64,000 nt of DNA from Strigops habroptila (lineage: Eukaryota; Chordata; Aves; Psittaciformes; Psittacidae): NCBI RefSeq assembly GCF_004027225.2, contig NC_044282.2, positions 72,341,787-72,405,786 of the forward strand, read 5' to 3'. A model generated the notes under the pieces. It searched no databases, was not told the origin of the DNA, and worked only from the letters and a program-made list of their open reading frames with translations. Shown piece after piece: positions 50,131-63,880 of this stretch. Position 1 is the first letter of the stretch. Every line of letters starts with the position of its first letter. Both the position numbers and the translations under genes were made by a program.

Positions 50131-53100
50131 TACCTAGGAAGATGACCTAAGTTAAACCAGTTCCTGGTCAGTGGGTGTATTTTATTCATTAAGGCAGTTT
50201 TCAAGGGCAGGGTGAGGGGGGGAAGAACTCAGCATGGGTTTTGGTGACCTACTGATGCACTGGGGAGGCTTGAAGAAGCCATCAGGTACTTAATGCCTAT
50301 GGCAACATCTGGCAGAGAAGAACCCTCTTGCACACCACCAGAAAGGGCTTGTTTGGTGTTTTCAGTGCAGATGAAGACCCTGCAGACCCTTCATCTCCAC
50401 TGTGGCCGGGCTGCCTGGCAAGGGTTAACCAGCCTCCCCGGTGAGCAAGGTCTGGTGAGCAAGGTCTGGTGCAGAGCCTCTGGGAGATGAAAAGGGAAGC
50501 AGCTATGATTGCAGAGCTGTAAAAGGTGGCATTTTGTTCTACCGCTAACAAAAGCCAGGACTATTGTTGCCTCTGAGCTTGAAAGAGAGGTCACCGGTGG
50601 TATTAGTGCCGCTAATCACATAAGGGGCCGGGTGGGCTCATGTCTGCTGCTGGTGGGGCTGAGAGTGGCCACCCCAGGCTGTTCCCAGGCGCAGGTTCCT
50701 CTTTGGTTACACAAAATGTCTGCTCCTGCTCTCCTAATGCATAGGCTATTATTAGCTGGTGTCACTCAGTTATCTGAGAGTGGCGCTTTTAGCTGCCATC
50801 TAAGTGCCTGACACTTGGGTTTACAGCAGATTCAATTAAATTTTAGGTTGGTTTGGCTTTCCTGGGAGTAGACAAAAGGAGCAGCTGCTGTGGAAATGTA
50901 ATCTGGCACCAGTGAGGATGGAGAGCCTTAGCTCTTCCCTTCTGCCCAGGCTTGGAGGGTCTTGACACGCAGGGTAGCTAGAACACCATCCCTTGGAGCA
51001 TGGGCACCCGCATCCCCAGCTCAATGCCAGCTCCTGTCCCTACCAGCCAAAGTGTGTTGAGATGGAGAGCGTTTAGACAGGACCAGTTGGCAAGCACGCA
51101 CACCAAACTGGTGCTTATCTTTAGAGTGTCTGTCCAAACACTGTAGTGCAAAGCCCGTGACAAATATTATTTACTTATTGATGGGTCTGTTGGTGCAAAC
51201 AATCCTTTTTGCTGCTGGGCATGGTTTTGTCTTATCTAGTTTTGGCTAAAAAGCAGCAAGAAGATTCTGCACAAGTTTATTCCGCCTTAAAAGCAGGTCA
51301 GGTCAAGGCCAGGTCCAGAAGTTTGTCAGTGATGTGACCACCTTAATCACCAGCTGTGGGTGGCACAAGGAGTGGTCATCCCAAGTGGAGGTGTGGGGGG
51401 AAAGGAGATCAAAACCAAGGTCTATGTTGGGAGACTGGCTTCTTCTGGGCCAGGTATGGGTGGAAAAAAGATCTGATAGGAGACCTCGACATCCTCTGCT
51501 TGAAGGGCATTCTTGGACATCAGATCTAATATCACCTCTGTCTTTAAAGTTAGATTGATAGGGATCAAAGACACCCCAAAGAGGTGGCTGGCCCTGCTCC
51601 AGAACTGCTTTCCCAATAACCTTCTTCAAGAAGGGAAGGGGAGCAGCAGGCCAGTAGTCAGCAAGGCTGTTCATGTCAAGAGATACTTTTCTCTCTAGCA
51701 GGACGATGCTGTTCTAGGGCACCTTGCCCTCCTGAAGTGAGGCATCAGACCAGTCATCACCCCAAAAACCTAGTTGGTGGGGCTTCATGGGGCAGGAGAG
51801 CAAGGTTCAACCCAGAGCTGGTGGGAGCAGCAGCTCCTCCACATGTTGCATTGAGTCAAGCTGGGTGGAAGTAGCAGGGGAAAGCAGATGTTACAAAGGT
51901 AATTGTTGGATTAAAACACGGTCCCCCTCTTGAATTCATTGCCATCTTCTCTTAGGGCTTTAGGGTCAACAACTGGCTTAAGCAAATGTCATTTTTCCTG
52001 TATATCTCGTCATTGACTGACCTGCTTCCCCTTGAATCCTGCACCCTGTTTGTCACCGTCCTTCCCATTTCATTGCTTCCCAATGTGAGAGTCTCTCTGG
52101 CTGTGGTTTGTGCGCAGGGTGCATTTCAGGGAAGCGTGTACAGTTGCTGTATGGGTGTCTACACCTATGGAAGGAGGTATGGTCATGGAGACTCGAGCCA
52201 AGGTTTTTGTGGGCAAAGTGGAAGCACTTCTTGGGTTTCTCCGCGCAGCCTTGCTTTGGGTTTGAGCCAGATAACTCTGATTATCACATTAAATTTGCCA
52301 CTTTTCAATATGAGGTTGGGATGGTGATGGGAGAAGGGACAGAGCTGTGATTTGGGTTCCATGTGAGGCTGGGTGCCCTTTGCGGACCCTGGCAAATTGT
52401 AAACCTCATTGAGCAGCCCATAGGGATATGCAGTGAGCCTGGCCAAGTTTAGATCTGTCTCTTTCCCTCATTCTCTGGGGGGCTTTGGGAGAGTCACAAA
52501 TAATTCAGCTTGGTATGATATTCATTTAGTTGCAGAGGGAGGATTCGGTCTCTTAATTTCAGCACATGGTGGTGTGTTCATCTGAAAAATGAGAACCTTT
52601 TAATATATTTCCATGCAGTTTTTCCCTCCAAATTCTCTGTTTGGAAACCAAGTGGAGAATTTGTTTTCTGTCCTGCACTAATTAGGATACGGACCTCCTA
52701 TGAAGGGGGTTAGGTTTAAATACAATTGACAGCACAACAGTTTGACAGCTTCCCTTGAAAAGTAGTTATCTGCTCACCTTTGTCTTAGAGTTTTATTTAA
52801 TGTTGGGGCAAGATCAATTTCCCTGAACAGGTCTGAGGTTTTATATGGATTTCTGGGCACATCTATAGGTACAACTCACCCATATGTTTTGCCAATAGGA
52901 GTTTTGCAACAAGTGGATAATGTGTTTTAATCACCGTGCGTGACCAGCAGTAGCATTGCTTTGAAATATGTGTTGTTAGCGTGGAAAACCCTCCTTGCCA
53001 GTGGTATTTAATAAGCCTGGGAATTAGGAGGAGGGTTTTATGGAGTGCTGGCCATGATGCTCTCCATCTTAATGGGAATGTCCTGATGGGGATGTCCAGC

Positions 53101-56100
53101 ATGTCTGCCAAGGAACTGTGTTGGCCTGGCTTTGGGGAGGGTGGTAGCTGCTGCTCTTTCTAAGGAGCTCTTGGAAACTCAGTTTTTGATTCCATAACTC
53201 TCAAATTTACATTAGTCATTGGGGCTACAGTATGTAAATAACCCATCAAATTCGAATCTGTTTGCATAATTCACACCTCATGTCTGATGGGAGGAAAAAG
53301 TGAAATGTTTCCTTAAATTAACAAAACCCATTTAATTACTTCTACATACTGAAATAGGAGAGAAAGGCATCTCCTTGAATTTTGTTCTTCATATAATTTG
53401 CTTTTGCTGTTGTTTCAGAATAACTCACTGATGTATTTGTTAGGATCTGGCGGCATCTGCTAATTTTCAGAGCTATCACAATGATGGTAATATAAAAACT
53501 TGAGGCCAGAAGTGGGGCCAACACCTTATTTGCAAGCATTCACATTTATTTTGGGTGCTAACGCTGCTCTGCTAGCAGAGGAATATGGTGTTCAGCATAA
53601 TCAGAGTATGAAAATTTGGCCCTAAGCAATCACTTCTGCTGCATTGGGGTCAGATTGCGGAGCCTTTACTCATCCTGGTAAGTATTTATTAACCTTCAGA
53701 GAACAATGGCTGTAATGAGATTACCTGGGTAAGTGCTTATCCCGTCGGGAAGGAAGTTGTGGAGCCTGGACCCACTTGTGTTTTTAAGAGAGATAAGGAG
53801 GGCTCTTTGCTCTGCAGGTCGCTTTCCTACCTGTGCTGGCTAAAGGGAAGGTGCCTGGCAGGGCTGGAGGGCAGCACCACGGGGCTGGCCACGAGTTAAA
53901 GCCTTTAGAAGCGGCGGTTTAGCTGTGTGTTGTCTTTCCTGGATTAGCCACGCTGAGAAGGGGGAAAGGAAAGAAAGGAAACAAAAAGAAGTCGGTGTTT
54001 GAGCGACGTGAACAAAGTAATTGACTATCAGTATCAAGAATTACCGCACAACCATGCAGGGGACAAGTCAGAACATACCTTGACAAAACCCTGCAACAAA
54101 GGGCTGCTCAAACACACCCTTGAGTCTCAGGAGCTGTAAATTGAGCTTCAATCCCAATGAAATACTTTTAGGCTTTGTGTATGGTTTTGTATCTCCTCAC
54201 AGCGATTCAGTGCCACACAGGAGGTGACTGAAGCCTCCAGGAAGAGGCATCAAGCCCCGTGCTCTGCTGAGCACTGAGATCAGTGATTTGTGTTGGTCCA
54301 CAGCAAAGTAGCTTTAGTCTTTACAAATCACGCTGGATTTCTCTGGTTCCCACCTCGTTTTCCCACCCAGCTCTATGTAGTTTTTAGGGCTCCTGGTCAT
54401 CTTTTAGTCACTGTTTTTCTCGCAAGGGAGGAACAAAAAGGGTGACCTTGTACCCTGCTGTGTGAGTGCAATGATCTTTCTACGAGCAGCTCCACACCCA
54501 TTTCTTCCTACAGGTTAGAGACACATTTTTGGCACTGGACACGGTAAGCGTTCCAACATGTTTTTAATCTGCAGCTCTCACGTCTGTAAAGGTCTGGTGT
54601 CGCAGCTCTGGTTGCCTGCATGTATTTCAAGGTATCCCTGAGTAGTGCAGAATGTGGGTGAAATACCGTGACACAGATTTAATCTGTTGGTAGGAGTTTG
54701 TTCTGTTTGTTCTGCCTGTCCTTTGATGACGCTTTGTGTGTCCTCGGCTTTTTCCCTGTGACACTAGATGCCTCTCCTGGATTTCTAGGCTAGTGAAAGG
54801 CTGGTGCTAGCACCCTGTGATACTTCCTGCACTTATTTCTAATTGCTGAAATCAGTCAACCGCATTTGCTGGGCCTGCAAAGTGAAATAAATGCCTTTGG
54901 TTGTTCATTTTCTAACCAGCAGCGTGCGCTTGAGTGGTGAAACACAGTGCCAAAATCCACGGAACTCTTTCTGTTGACTTGGGTTTTGGATCAGGCTTCA
55001 AATTCAGGTTTCATTCCTTCCCCACTTGCCTGAGATTTCCACCCCTCTCCTCTCCAAATGGCATCACCACAGCCCAAATTCAACCAGCCTCTTGATTTCT
55101 CAGTTGTCTTCTCCTATGGGCAGAGCTATAGGAGCAAACGCCTGTGGGGGATCTCCCAGGTACAGTCTGTGGCTGTCACAAGATGCCTTTGACATCCGGA
55201 GGTGCTGAGATGGCTGCATCTCACCTCCTTTTGTGTTTTACTCCAGCGTGATGAGATGAGAACAGTGGAGTGGCGGGTGGGGAGGAGGGAGGAGGAGATG
55301 GATGATCCCTCTCTTGTTGTGGGAAGATTCAGCGGTTGCCCTTGGTCCTTTCGCCTCCGCAGGGCCATGTAAGGGTTACAGCATTTTAGACATTTCCCGA
55401 AGTGTCAGCGTTCGGAGCACCATTAGGAAAAGACTAGATGAATGGCCAAAACGTAGGGGCAAAATAAATTAGGCAGTTCAGAAGCTGCAAACAAGTCATT
55501 TGTGGGGAATAACGAAAGCTTGTGGTTGCGAGGCAGCCCCTTCTCCAGCCCGCTGCAGCAGCGTTTATAAATCAGGGTAACAAAACAGGAGCCCTTATTA
55601 GGCCTGTGTGACATTAAAGGTGCATTTAGCTACCAAGTGTAACACTGGCTGCTATAAAAACAGATGGATGCTCTGACTACGCTGCAGCTTGCTTGGAGAT
55701 GATGGCTGTGCCTTTGGGACTGGGTCAGACCTTCCTTGGGTATTATATTTTCCGTTCTGTTGTTTGGCTCCATAGGTTCAAGCCATGTTTTTCCCCATTT
55801 GCAGCTCTGTGTTGCTTCATCCTCCTCTCCATGCCTTGCCCCTCACTCCCTCTGGGATGGTAGCTGTGGTACCCAGCACATCCCCTTGGAGCACTGGCAC
55901 GTCCTGTTCCCCGTGATGCTGTCTGTAGGATCCCTGGCCATGCTGAAACCCTCCCAGTTATCCACATCATCCAGGGAAACCTAACTGGCTGGTGGAGGTG
56001 CTCGTAAGTGAGCGGTATTATATTACCCCATATAAGTGTCACATTAATGGAGCATTATAACCAAAAGATGCTCATAGATCACTCTAAACCGTTTTAGGCA

Positions 56101-57381
56101 TCTGTTACGCTTCCGTCACCTGCTCTTCACCCATTCATTTGTGTTTGGCATGGGAAGGACGCTGTCAGGAGAGCCTGGAGAGGATGTAAAAGGAGGTGAG
56201 AGCAGGCCAGCGTGATGGAGCAGCCCAGCGCCCTGCTGGAAGCTCCACTGGTCCGTGTTGGCCGTGCCGGAAGAGGCGGCACTGGGAGGGTGTTGCTTGG
56301 CTTGGCTTGGAAAGGGTGCTGATAGAAAGTGCTGACTTATCTGAGCTGGCTCAATGCCTCCTGAAAGTCCGGTGTAGGCAAGGGGGGAGCCCACGGTGCC
56401 TCATCTGCGACGGCTTTCTAGATCACACCATGTAACGCAGCCCAACAGCCTTCCTAGTCAAGAAGACAGACAATAGAAGGTCAGAGTTTAAAAGAGAAAG
56501 TGTGCCTCAGACTGATGTAATTCCCCTTCTCCCCCCTTTTCTTAGTGTGAATCCTTTGATATTTGAGCAGGGAAATCCTCTTTATCGGGAAACTCCACCT
56601 CCTCTTATCTCATACTCCCTCAAATGTTATCTGCTCTCCCGCCTTTTGTGCCTCCCGACCTGGTTTGTGGTGGAAACTTCCCCACGTGGGCATGCTGCCC
56701 TCCCATCCCTCTCGCCTGGTGGGTATAGCAAGGCTCAGGCTCCATGTGGGGATTCACTGGGAATAAACACCCTCCGGCTAATGATTCCTGTGGGGACTTG
56801 TGTTTGCCTGTCATGGCCAGGATCCTGGGAGTGCAGGTAACGTCATTGAGATGCTCTGGTTGGTCGTAGCAGTAGCCAGGCTCAGGTCAACATGGGAGCA
56901 ACCCTAGAAACATGGTGTTTGTTTTCCCAATCATGCCCATGTTCAGGTGGATCGGAGCAGTGTCCTCCTTGGAGCTGGAGGAGCCCACAGCTGCAAGCAA
57001 AGAGGGAAAACCCATTTGCAGACCAAGCACAGTGATGCTGGAGCTTTGCAGAAGGTGGAGGACTGTAGTCTGCTGTGCAAGAGTGATCTCATGGATGGAA
57101 AATCCCATCAGATATCAGCCTGCCTTCCCCCAAGTGACCACCCATGCTGGAAGAGCCTTTGTCACCTACTTTGCCACTGTGGCATGCAGCACTGCTTGGA
57201 CACATGGGGTCTGCAGTTGAGGCAACCTCAACCTGTTGCAAGGCTGCCATCGCAGCAGTGGCAATCAAATGACAAGGCTTAGGTGGTGAAGCCTGCCCAT
57301 GTTTATGTTGCACCCCAGCAAATTAAGGTCTTCCTCAGTTATTTGTACTGTGGAACAGTCTTATTCATAAAAAATACAAAA

Positions 57382-57530
57382 CCAGCCATGCTGGATCAGA
57401 CCAGAGGTTCACCTCAACCAGTGTCCTCTTTCTGGCCTCGCCACAGTGGGCCAAGAAGAAGCAGAAGGCACAAAGCAGGCAGGGAACTGCCCATCTCCTG
57501 CTGCGCTCTCTTGTCTTTCCTCTTCCGCAT
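57382..57530. mobile_element. Possible ancient CR1-like remnant
   Basis: GCTGGATCAGACCAGAGGTT followed by CACCTCAACCAGTGTCCTCT and GCCACAGTGGGCCAAGAAG resembles the older sauropsid CR1 ends common in turtles and crocodilians (GGATCAGACCA, AGTGTCCTGTCTTC, ACAGTGGCCAA). It is strongly diverged. The family call is from memory. Confidence 0.45.
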
Positions 57531-59273
57531 TGCAGGTTGGGCAGCAGCATCCCTGAATCTCCCTCGAGGTTGTGCCCATTCCCTCTGGTTACTTGCATGT
57601 GTTTTGCCTGGACTGGGAGTTAGGAGGTTGCTTCGTGTTGATGATTGCATCAGATAAGTCGTGTTTCTTAACCTCAGTGCAATGGGCTCCAGTAAGGCTT
57701 GTTAGCGCTCTTAATTTGTTATAATGAACAATTGCAAAGCTGGGGAAAGGAAACGTCCCTGTGTGTATGCTCAAAGCTGCTGGATGTCTCTGCAGGGCTG
57801 CAACAGCTCTGGAGACCAGAGAGCTTCTGTTCTTCTCCTGCTCCATGGAAAATCATATCACGGCTCTTACGTGTGCTGTTGGTCAGAGAGGACCAGGCTT
57901 TTCTTCCACACATCCATGTTTTCACCTGGTGTAACTCAGTGGATGACAGTAGGAGTATTCTCCTTTAGGAGCATGGTCATGGAGGGCAGTGCAGAGATGT
58001 GCTCAATGTGTTTTTGTGTGTGGAAGACCTCAGGCACTGGGTACCTGTGCAGACATCCATCTGGAGCCAGAGGCTGCTGGGTGATACCCGAGGAGTTTTG
58101 TTTTTTCCACATCCAGAAGAGCCAGTGAGTGATGTGTAGTCACACCTTGGGCGTCCCTTGGGGTGTAAATCAGATGGGACCTGCCTGGCCAGTTTCGCCA
58201 GCAGATGTTCTAGCCCTGAAGACTCATCCCTGCAGTCAGATGGGAATGGCTACTGAATTTTTCTCCTTAAGCCATTAAAAATGACTTTTCCAGTATGTTG
58301 GATTTTGGCATTCGTATTGCTCTCTCCCCTCTCTCCCATTAGCCCTCAAATACAGGCGGCTCAGGGAAGAATTCATGGTAGTATTCAGTAATACCTTACC
58401 ATCTTCCCAGGCTACGTCTGTGCTCCTGCATTTCCAACTTATTACAGCCTGGAAAAGAGCTTGGCTGGGAGAAGACTGTGTCCATGAAATGGTGCGGAGT
58501 GGAAGGAAATGGTGTCTTTAATTGTGCAGTTTATGTTGATTGTAATTCTCGCAACTTTCAGTTCCAACCCAGATTAGTGCTCCCTTAGTTTGAAATAACA
58601 AAAAGGGGACTGTCAGAATCAGAGGAAAAATGTTAGCATGATGAAACATGTTAACAGGTAGCCATTAGCACTTTATGTCTGCATGAATAGTGTCTTTAAG
58701 TGTTTTATTGGTAACAGAGCAGGGAGGATGGGCAGAAAATGGCATTCATTTCCAAACTGGCACATTGCTTTAATTGCAGTTTTTCATTGTCACTCTTGTT
58801 AGGGAAGATATCTTCTTGTCTGGGCTGGGGAGGTGGCCTTGGGACATGGCTGGGTTTCAAGTACAACCCTTTTTACCAGAGAAAGAGGGAAGGAGCAGAT
58901 AGTCTGCGCAAGACCTGTTATTTATTGCTCTTATTTTGCGGTTGCAATGGATGTGAGACACCCAACTTGGAAAGAAGTGTGAGGGGATAGCTGTGTTGTG
59001 GAGCTGAATATGACTATAGCATCCAGGGAGGTGCTGGTCAGTCCAGTTGCATGAGGTGTTCCTGCTGCTAGATCATGGGCAAGTCAGAGTGCTCAGATCA
59101 CCTCCTAGTTGCACTGATGCTTTGCTGGTTGCTGTTTGACGGATCACTGATGGTCGTTCCCGAGGGGCAGCATCCAACAGTTGCTTAAGGGAATGGGAGA
59201 CATTTATTTGCAGAATTAAAGCAAAAAAGAAACAAATGTAAATAAGAAAGTGTTGGGGGAACAGGCAAATGTT

Positions 59274-59485
59274 AAATTCTTCACCATGAGGGTGGTGAGA
59301 CACTGGCACAGGCTGCCCAGAGAAGCTGTGCCTGCCCCATCCCTGGCAGTGTCCAAGGCCAGGTTGGACACAGGGGCTTGGAGCAACCTGCTCTAGTGGA
59401 AGGTGTCCCTGCCCGTGGCAGGGGGTTGGAACTGGATGAGCTTTAAGGTCTCTTCCAACCCAAACCACTCCATGATTCTATGATT
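59274..59485 (+). mobile_element. CR1 LINE 3' fragment
   Basis: A forward CR1 end: TTCTTCACCATGAGGGTGGT, GGCTTGGAGCAACCTGCTCT, and a tail CATGATTCTATGATT. Confidence 0.9.
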
Positions 59486-60267
59486 TGCACCATAAAGTAA
59501 GGCAAATCCTTTGGGTTTGTTAGTGTTATGGACTGTGGAGGAGAGGCTGTTGCTCCCCAGCAAGCAGTGGCATGTTCCAGCTCTGAAGCAACTCCTGCGC
59601 TGCTTTAGCTGCGTGGTCTTTCTTACTAACCCCAAGACCCGGCACAGCCCTGCCTGTCTCTATTTCCACCCTCTTTTCCCATCCAGTTGGTGCTTCCTCC
59701 ATTGTGCAGGCCTCTCCGTCATCCTGCTTCTGCTGATGTGGAGGTCCTTAGGAATAAAGATGCGTGCCGTCACCGGATCCTATGGACCCTTCCTGTTGCA
59801 TCCCTTGAAATACGTGCCTTGTGAATGCTTTGTTTGTGTCTCAGCAACTGGCAGCTCTTCTTGTTTGTGGAAATGTCAGGGCCCTGCTTGGTTATTGACT
59901 GCACGGCTGGGTCTACGTGTCTCACTGCTGGTGAGGAGCTGGCCTGGGGCGAAGCCTTTCCTCCTCCTGCCTCTCTCTGCCTGTTTTTGAGCCCGTGTGT
60001 CGATGAACACGAGTTGCCTCCTGGTTTTTGTTTATATGAATGTTTTTTGGGGAGACAGCCCGCCGGCAGTTGGTGTTTTAGGTTGGTTCTCCATGATGAA
60101 GAAGTGCTTAGCGGTTGCTTGACTACTTATGTTGGTTATTTTGGGTTTCTTGGGAGGTTTTGCTTCTTGGGTGTGTGGGCATGGGTTCTGCTGTGGGGAG
60201 AGATGTTGGTGCCCTCTGTGTAGTCTGAAAGCATTGAGAATCTCGGCCCTGACTGCAAAATGTGCCT

Positions 60268-60503
60268 TTCATAGAATCCCAGGCTGGTTTGGGTTGGAAG
60301 GGACCTTAAAGCTCATCCAGTTCCAAGCCCCTGCCATGGGCAAGGACACCTTCCACTAGACTATGTTGCCCAAGGCTCTGTCCAACCTGGCCTTGAACAC
60401 TGCCAGGGATGGGGCATTTACCACTTCTATGGGCAACCCATTCCAGTGCCTTACCACCCTCACAGTAAAGAACTTCCTCCTTGTATCCAACCTAAATCTC
60501 CCC
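60268..60503 (-). mobile_element. CR1 LINE 3' fragment, reverse
   Basis: A reverse CR1 end beginning TTCATAGAATCCCAGGCTGG and ending near TCCAACCTAAATCTCCCC. It has a small internal deletion relative to other copies (GTTGCCCAAGGCTCTGTCC). Confidence 0.9.
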
Positions 60504-61074
60504 GAAGTTTTTGTGCATCAAGTTTTCATCCTTCCCTAAGAAAATACAACAGCACTGGCAGCCGTAGCATGGTGCCTTGTTCTTTTTCTGCAGGAGTGCT
60601 AGATAAATGGCACAAACATGTCCTGGAAGCTGCTCTATAGTCTTAAAAAACCCCTGTTTGTTTTCCCTCCCTGCTCTGGTGTGGCCGGCATGAGGACAGT
60701 TCTGACCTTTCTGCCATAAGGTTTTGGATGGCTGAATTCTTGCAATACGGTAGCAGGGTTTGCATACCTGGGCAGCCAAGGACGCACACTGCCCTCCCTC
60801 CCAAAGCTATGCAAGCTGAAATGATACTTTCCTCCCTCTACACCTTACAAGGTTTTTAACCATATGCACTTCAGTTTTCACTTCTTCATCTCAAATCCAA
60901 GCAGCTTTAATCAACACAAACGCTTGTGATGGGTGTGGGTTCCTTCATTTCATCCAGGGTGAGCTTCCCCCCCTCTTTTTCTTTCTTTTCTTCTTTCTTT
61001 TCATCCCTTATTTTGCATTCTGCCGTGCTCGATGAGTGTTTAATCCCTGCCCTTCTGTCTGTTGAGATATTATG

Positions 61075-61450
61075 TTTTTTTAATAGTGCTTGTTTATGAC
61101 TAAGGTCAAAGACAGTATTTCAGAACAAAAATTAGAGTTAGTTCATAATTGAGTACATATGTATGGTACTGTTTATTTTTATAGTTGGCTAATTTATTTT
61201 TAAACAGCTCGGTTGAGCCAACATGTTTATAGGTCTGTTTATCACATGTCTTGCCAGTCGGAGTGTTAAAAGACACATGCTTTTCAATAGCACAGATCCG
61301 AAGTGAAATTAGATAATACTACCAGGTAGCAATTTAATTACATTAATTGAATGTTTAGGTTGAAATGTAATGTTGCAAAGGCTATAATGGAATATATTTA
61401 TAAGTGTCTGTGTATAAATCTTGGCATTTAATACGTTATTCGAGCCTCGT
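61075..61450. promoter_or_regulatory. Candidate enhancer block between CR1 copies
   Basis: This AT-rich, repeat-free block sits in the otherwise CR1-rich end of the window. It has TTATCACA (GATA-like, about 61238), several TTAAT/ATTAAT words and TAATTACATTAATTGAAT (about 61335-61352). Its sparing from CR1 insertion may be chance. Confidence 0.28.
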
Positions 61451-61533
61451 GGTGGGGAAATGAAACTCCATCAGGTGTTTTTGAGGGAGAAATGGGGTAC
61501 TTCACCATGAGTACTGAAGTGTGTGTTTGCAGG

Positions 61534-61847
61534 CATAGAGTCATAGAATCCCAGACTGGTTTGGGTTGGAAGGGACCTTAAAGCTCATCCAGTTCCAAAC
61601 CCCTGCTATGGGCAGGGGCACCTTCCACTAAAGAAGGTTGCTCCAAGCCCCTGTGTCCAACCTGGCCTTGAACACTGCCAGGGATGGGGCAGCCACAGCT
61701 TCTCTGGGCACCCTGTGCCAGCGCCTCAGCACCCTCACAGGGAAGAACTTCTTCCTTATATCCGACCTAAATAAGTTTTAATCCATTGCCCATTTAAGTT
61801 TCAACCCATTACCCCATGTCCTATCACTACAGTCCCTGATGAAGAGG
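61534..61847 (-). mobile_element. CR1 LINE 3' fragment, reverse
   Basis: A reverse CR1 end from CATAGAGTCATAGAATCCC to CCTATCACTACAGTCCCTGA. Near its far end a phrase is duplicated (TTTTAATCCATTGCCC, then TTTCAACCCATTACCCC). Confidence 0.9.
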
Positions 61848-63083
61848 ACCCACTTTGCTTTGGGTCTGGCCGCTGTCCTGGTTGTCAGCACAAACCTCTG
61901 TGTGTGCCTCTTCCCATAGCAGGAGCTCATGGGGAGTTACCTGGTTGGGTGGCTGCGTGGCCTGATCCGGAGCACTGGGGTCAGAAGAACAACCACCCAT
62001 ACGAGTCCTGATGGCGAGATAAGGGGTGAGCTGGCGCACTGCGGGAGGGCAGGGATCCGTGCATTAGCCAACGTGGACATAGTGTTTGCCTGGCTGAAAC
62101 CGAGCCCTTTTGGTTGTTCCTTGAGTGAGTTCCTGGCTGCTGTACCGGATTGTACCCGCGGGTTCTGGCCGTGGGCTGCCTTCCCCAGCCAGGGAGCTGC
62201 AGAACAGCCTTCGGAAGCCAGCTCAGAGGAAGAGCAGAGCTGTGAATGAACCAAAGCTCTCCAGCCCGGATGGGGATTTAATCCTCAGCGTAAACACTTT
62301 CAAACAGTGTATTGTCAGGAGAGGGAGAGGGAAAATTCCTCGGTTTGACGGTGCCCAAGAATAGCAGGCTTGGGGAGGAAAAGAACGGGAGAAACTTCTC
62401 TGGCACCGGTGGGTTTTGCTTACACCAGCAGCTTCCGCACGTGCCCATTTCCAAGGAAAATACTAAGATCCCGGCATTTCTAACAGGAGTGGGGCTGGGC
62501 TCTTTGCAGCTCTCTTGTAGGATCCGGAGAGCTGAGCGAGTCTGGTTTCGAAGGAACAAAATAGCATAAATAAAAGGAGCAGGAGGTCATAGGTTGATTT
62601 TTATCTGGGCTCAGGGCTAGATAAGGGGTAGCCAGAAGGAAGTCACAGCTTGTGCAACATTCCGGTGCCACGGTGGGCGATCTCCTTTTGGGTGCCTGCA
62701 TGCTGGGAGGGATAGGGGAGAAAGAGGGGGGATATATGCAAGACCTACACACCCAGGTGGTGGGAAGTGTTTGGAAATAAGCTGGTGGCAGGCAGGCCCC
62801 TGGCATTTCTCGGGCTCTTGTGTTGCAAAGAAGGCAGGGAAAATGCATCGGGCTCAGCACTGGGATGTTTCCTGTTTTGTACATATACTGGTGTGTGGGG
62901 ATTCAGAGCCTCTCCCTTGTGCTTATCTGGGTTGGGATGGTAACTGAGGTGTGGGTTTTCTTCCCAGATCATACCTTTGCTGAGTAGGTGATCTCTCCAA
63001 ATACTCATGCCAAGATAAGGCATGGCTGAGGCAGCAGCTTGGGGCAGCAGGCATAACTCTGCAGGTCCAGGTCACCATAGACC

Positions 63084-63248
63084 TTCATAGAATCATAGAA
63101 TAGTTTGGGTTGGAAGGGACCTTCAAACGCCGTCTGATCCAGCCCCCCTGCAATGAGCAGGGACGTTTCAACTAGGCCAGAACCACATCCAGCCTGGCCT
63201 TGAATGTCTCCAGGGGTGGCGCATCCACCACCTCTCTGGGCAACCTGA
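63084..63248 (-). mobile_element. CR1 LINE 3' fragment, reverse, different subfamily
   Basis: It begins TTCATAGAATCATAGAATAG and continues CTGCAATGAGCAGGGACG and GGCCTTGAATGTCTCCAGGG, ending CTCTCTGGGCAACCTG. The word set differs from the other copies, so it is a different CR1 subfamily. Confidence 0.88.
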
Positions 63249-63880
63249 CCTTCACTGAGTGACACAGGGCTTCAGCAGATGGCTGAGGAATAGTTGGGTT
63301 CTTTCACCCAGTCTTACTCATTGCTTTCTCCAGAGTGTAGCTTTTCTACTCAGGCTTCGCTTGAACCCAGGTTTCATCCTGCAGCCTTTTGTACACCTGG
63401 GATTGGGTCCCAGACGCTGTCTTTGGGAGCTCTACTCCATCCTCTCTGTCGTCTGGTGGCCTGAGCCAAACGTCCCCACCAGACTTGTCCATGAGTGCCT
63501 GCAGGACCTGTCGCTGCTCTAGGTTCCTGTGCCTGCAGCAGGGCTTGGAGCATGTCTGGCACGCTCCGGGTGCAGCCTTCTGCTTCGTTTCCCTTGCAAA
63601 GCACCTGATAAAAATGCACAATGAACCCAAACATGACAAGTGGGGCCAACCGGGGCATCTTCTCTAGATGAAATGCTGATGTAGGTACAGCCAGTGGTGC
63701 TCCTGTGCTAATGCAAAACACCCGCATAGATGAAGGGATTTTTCTGGTTGTGGAGACTTGGTGAAGTTTCCTTATCCAGGCAGGAGATTTCCATGCCTGT
63801 GTGAGAGGTTTTCATGAGTGTGGCTTCACTAATGGTTGGAATTGAGGTGAGATGCGAGTAGAGACAGAGCCTGGATGAGC

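Noticed and set aside
51303..51674. 123-codon reverse ORF with a phrase faintly like CR1 reverse transcriptase (ADYWPAAPLPFLKKVIGKA)
   Set aside because: The likeness is limited to a few residues, without the catalytic motifs. A protein search against CR1 ORF2 would settle it. It was not called.
61230..61260. Direct counterpart of the mammalian erythroid enhancer core
   Set aside because: Only a short TTATCACA word is shared. The flanks do not match what I remember, and one GATA word is expected by chance in this much DNA.
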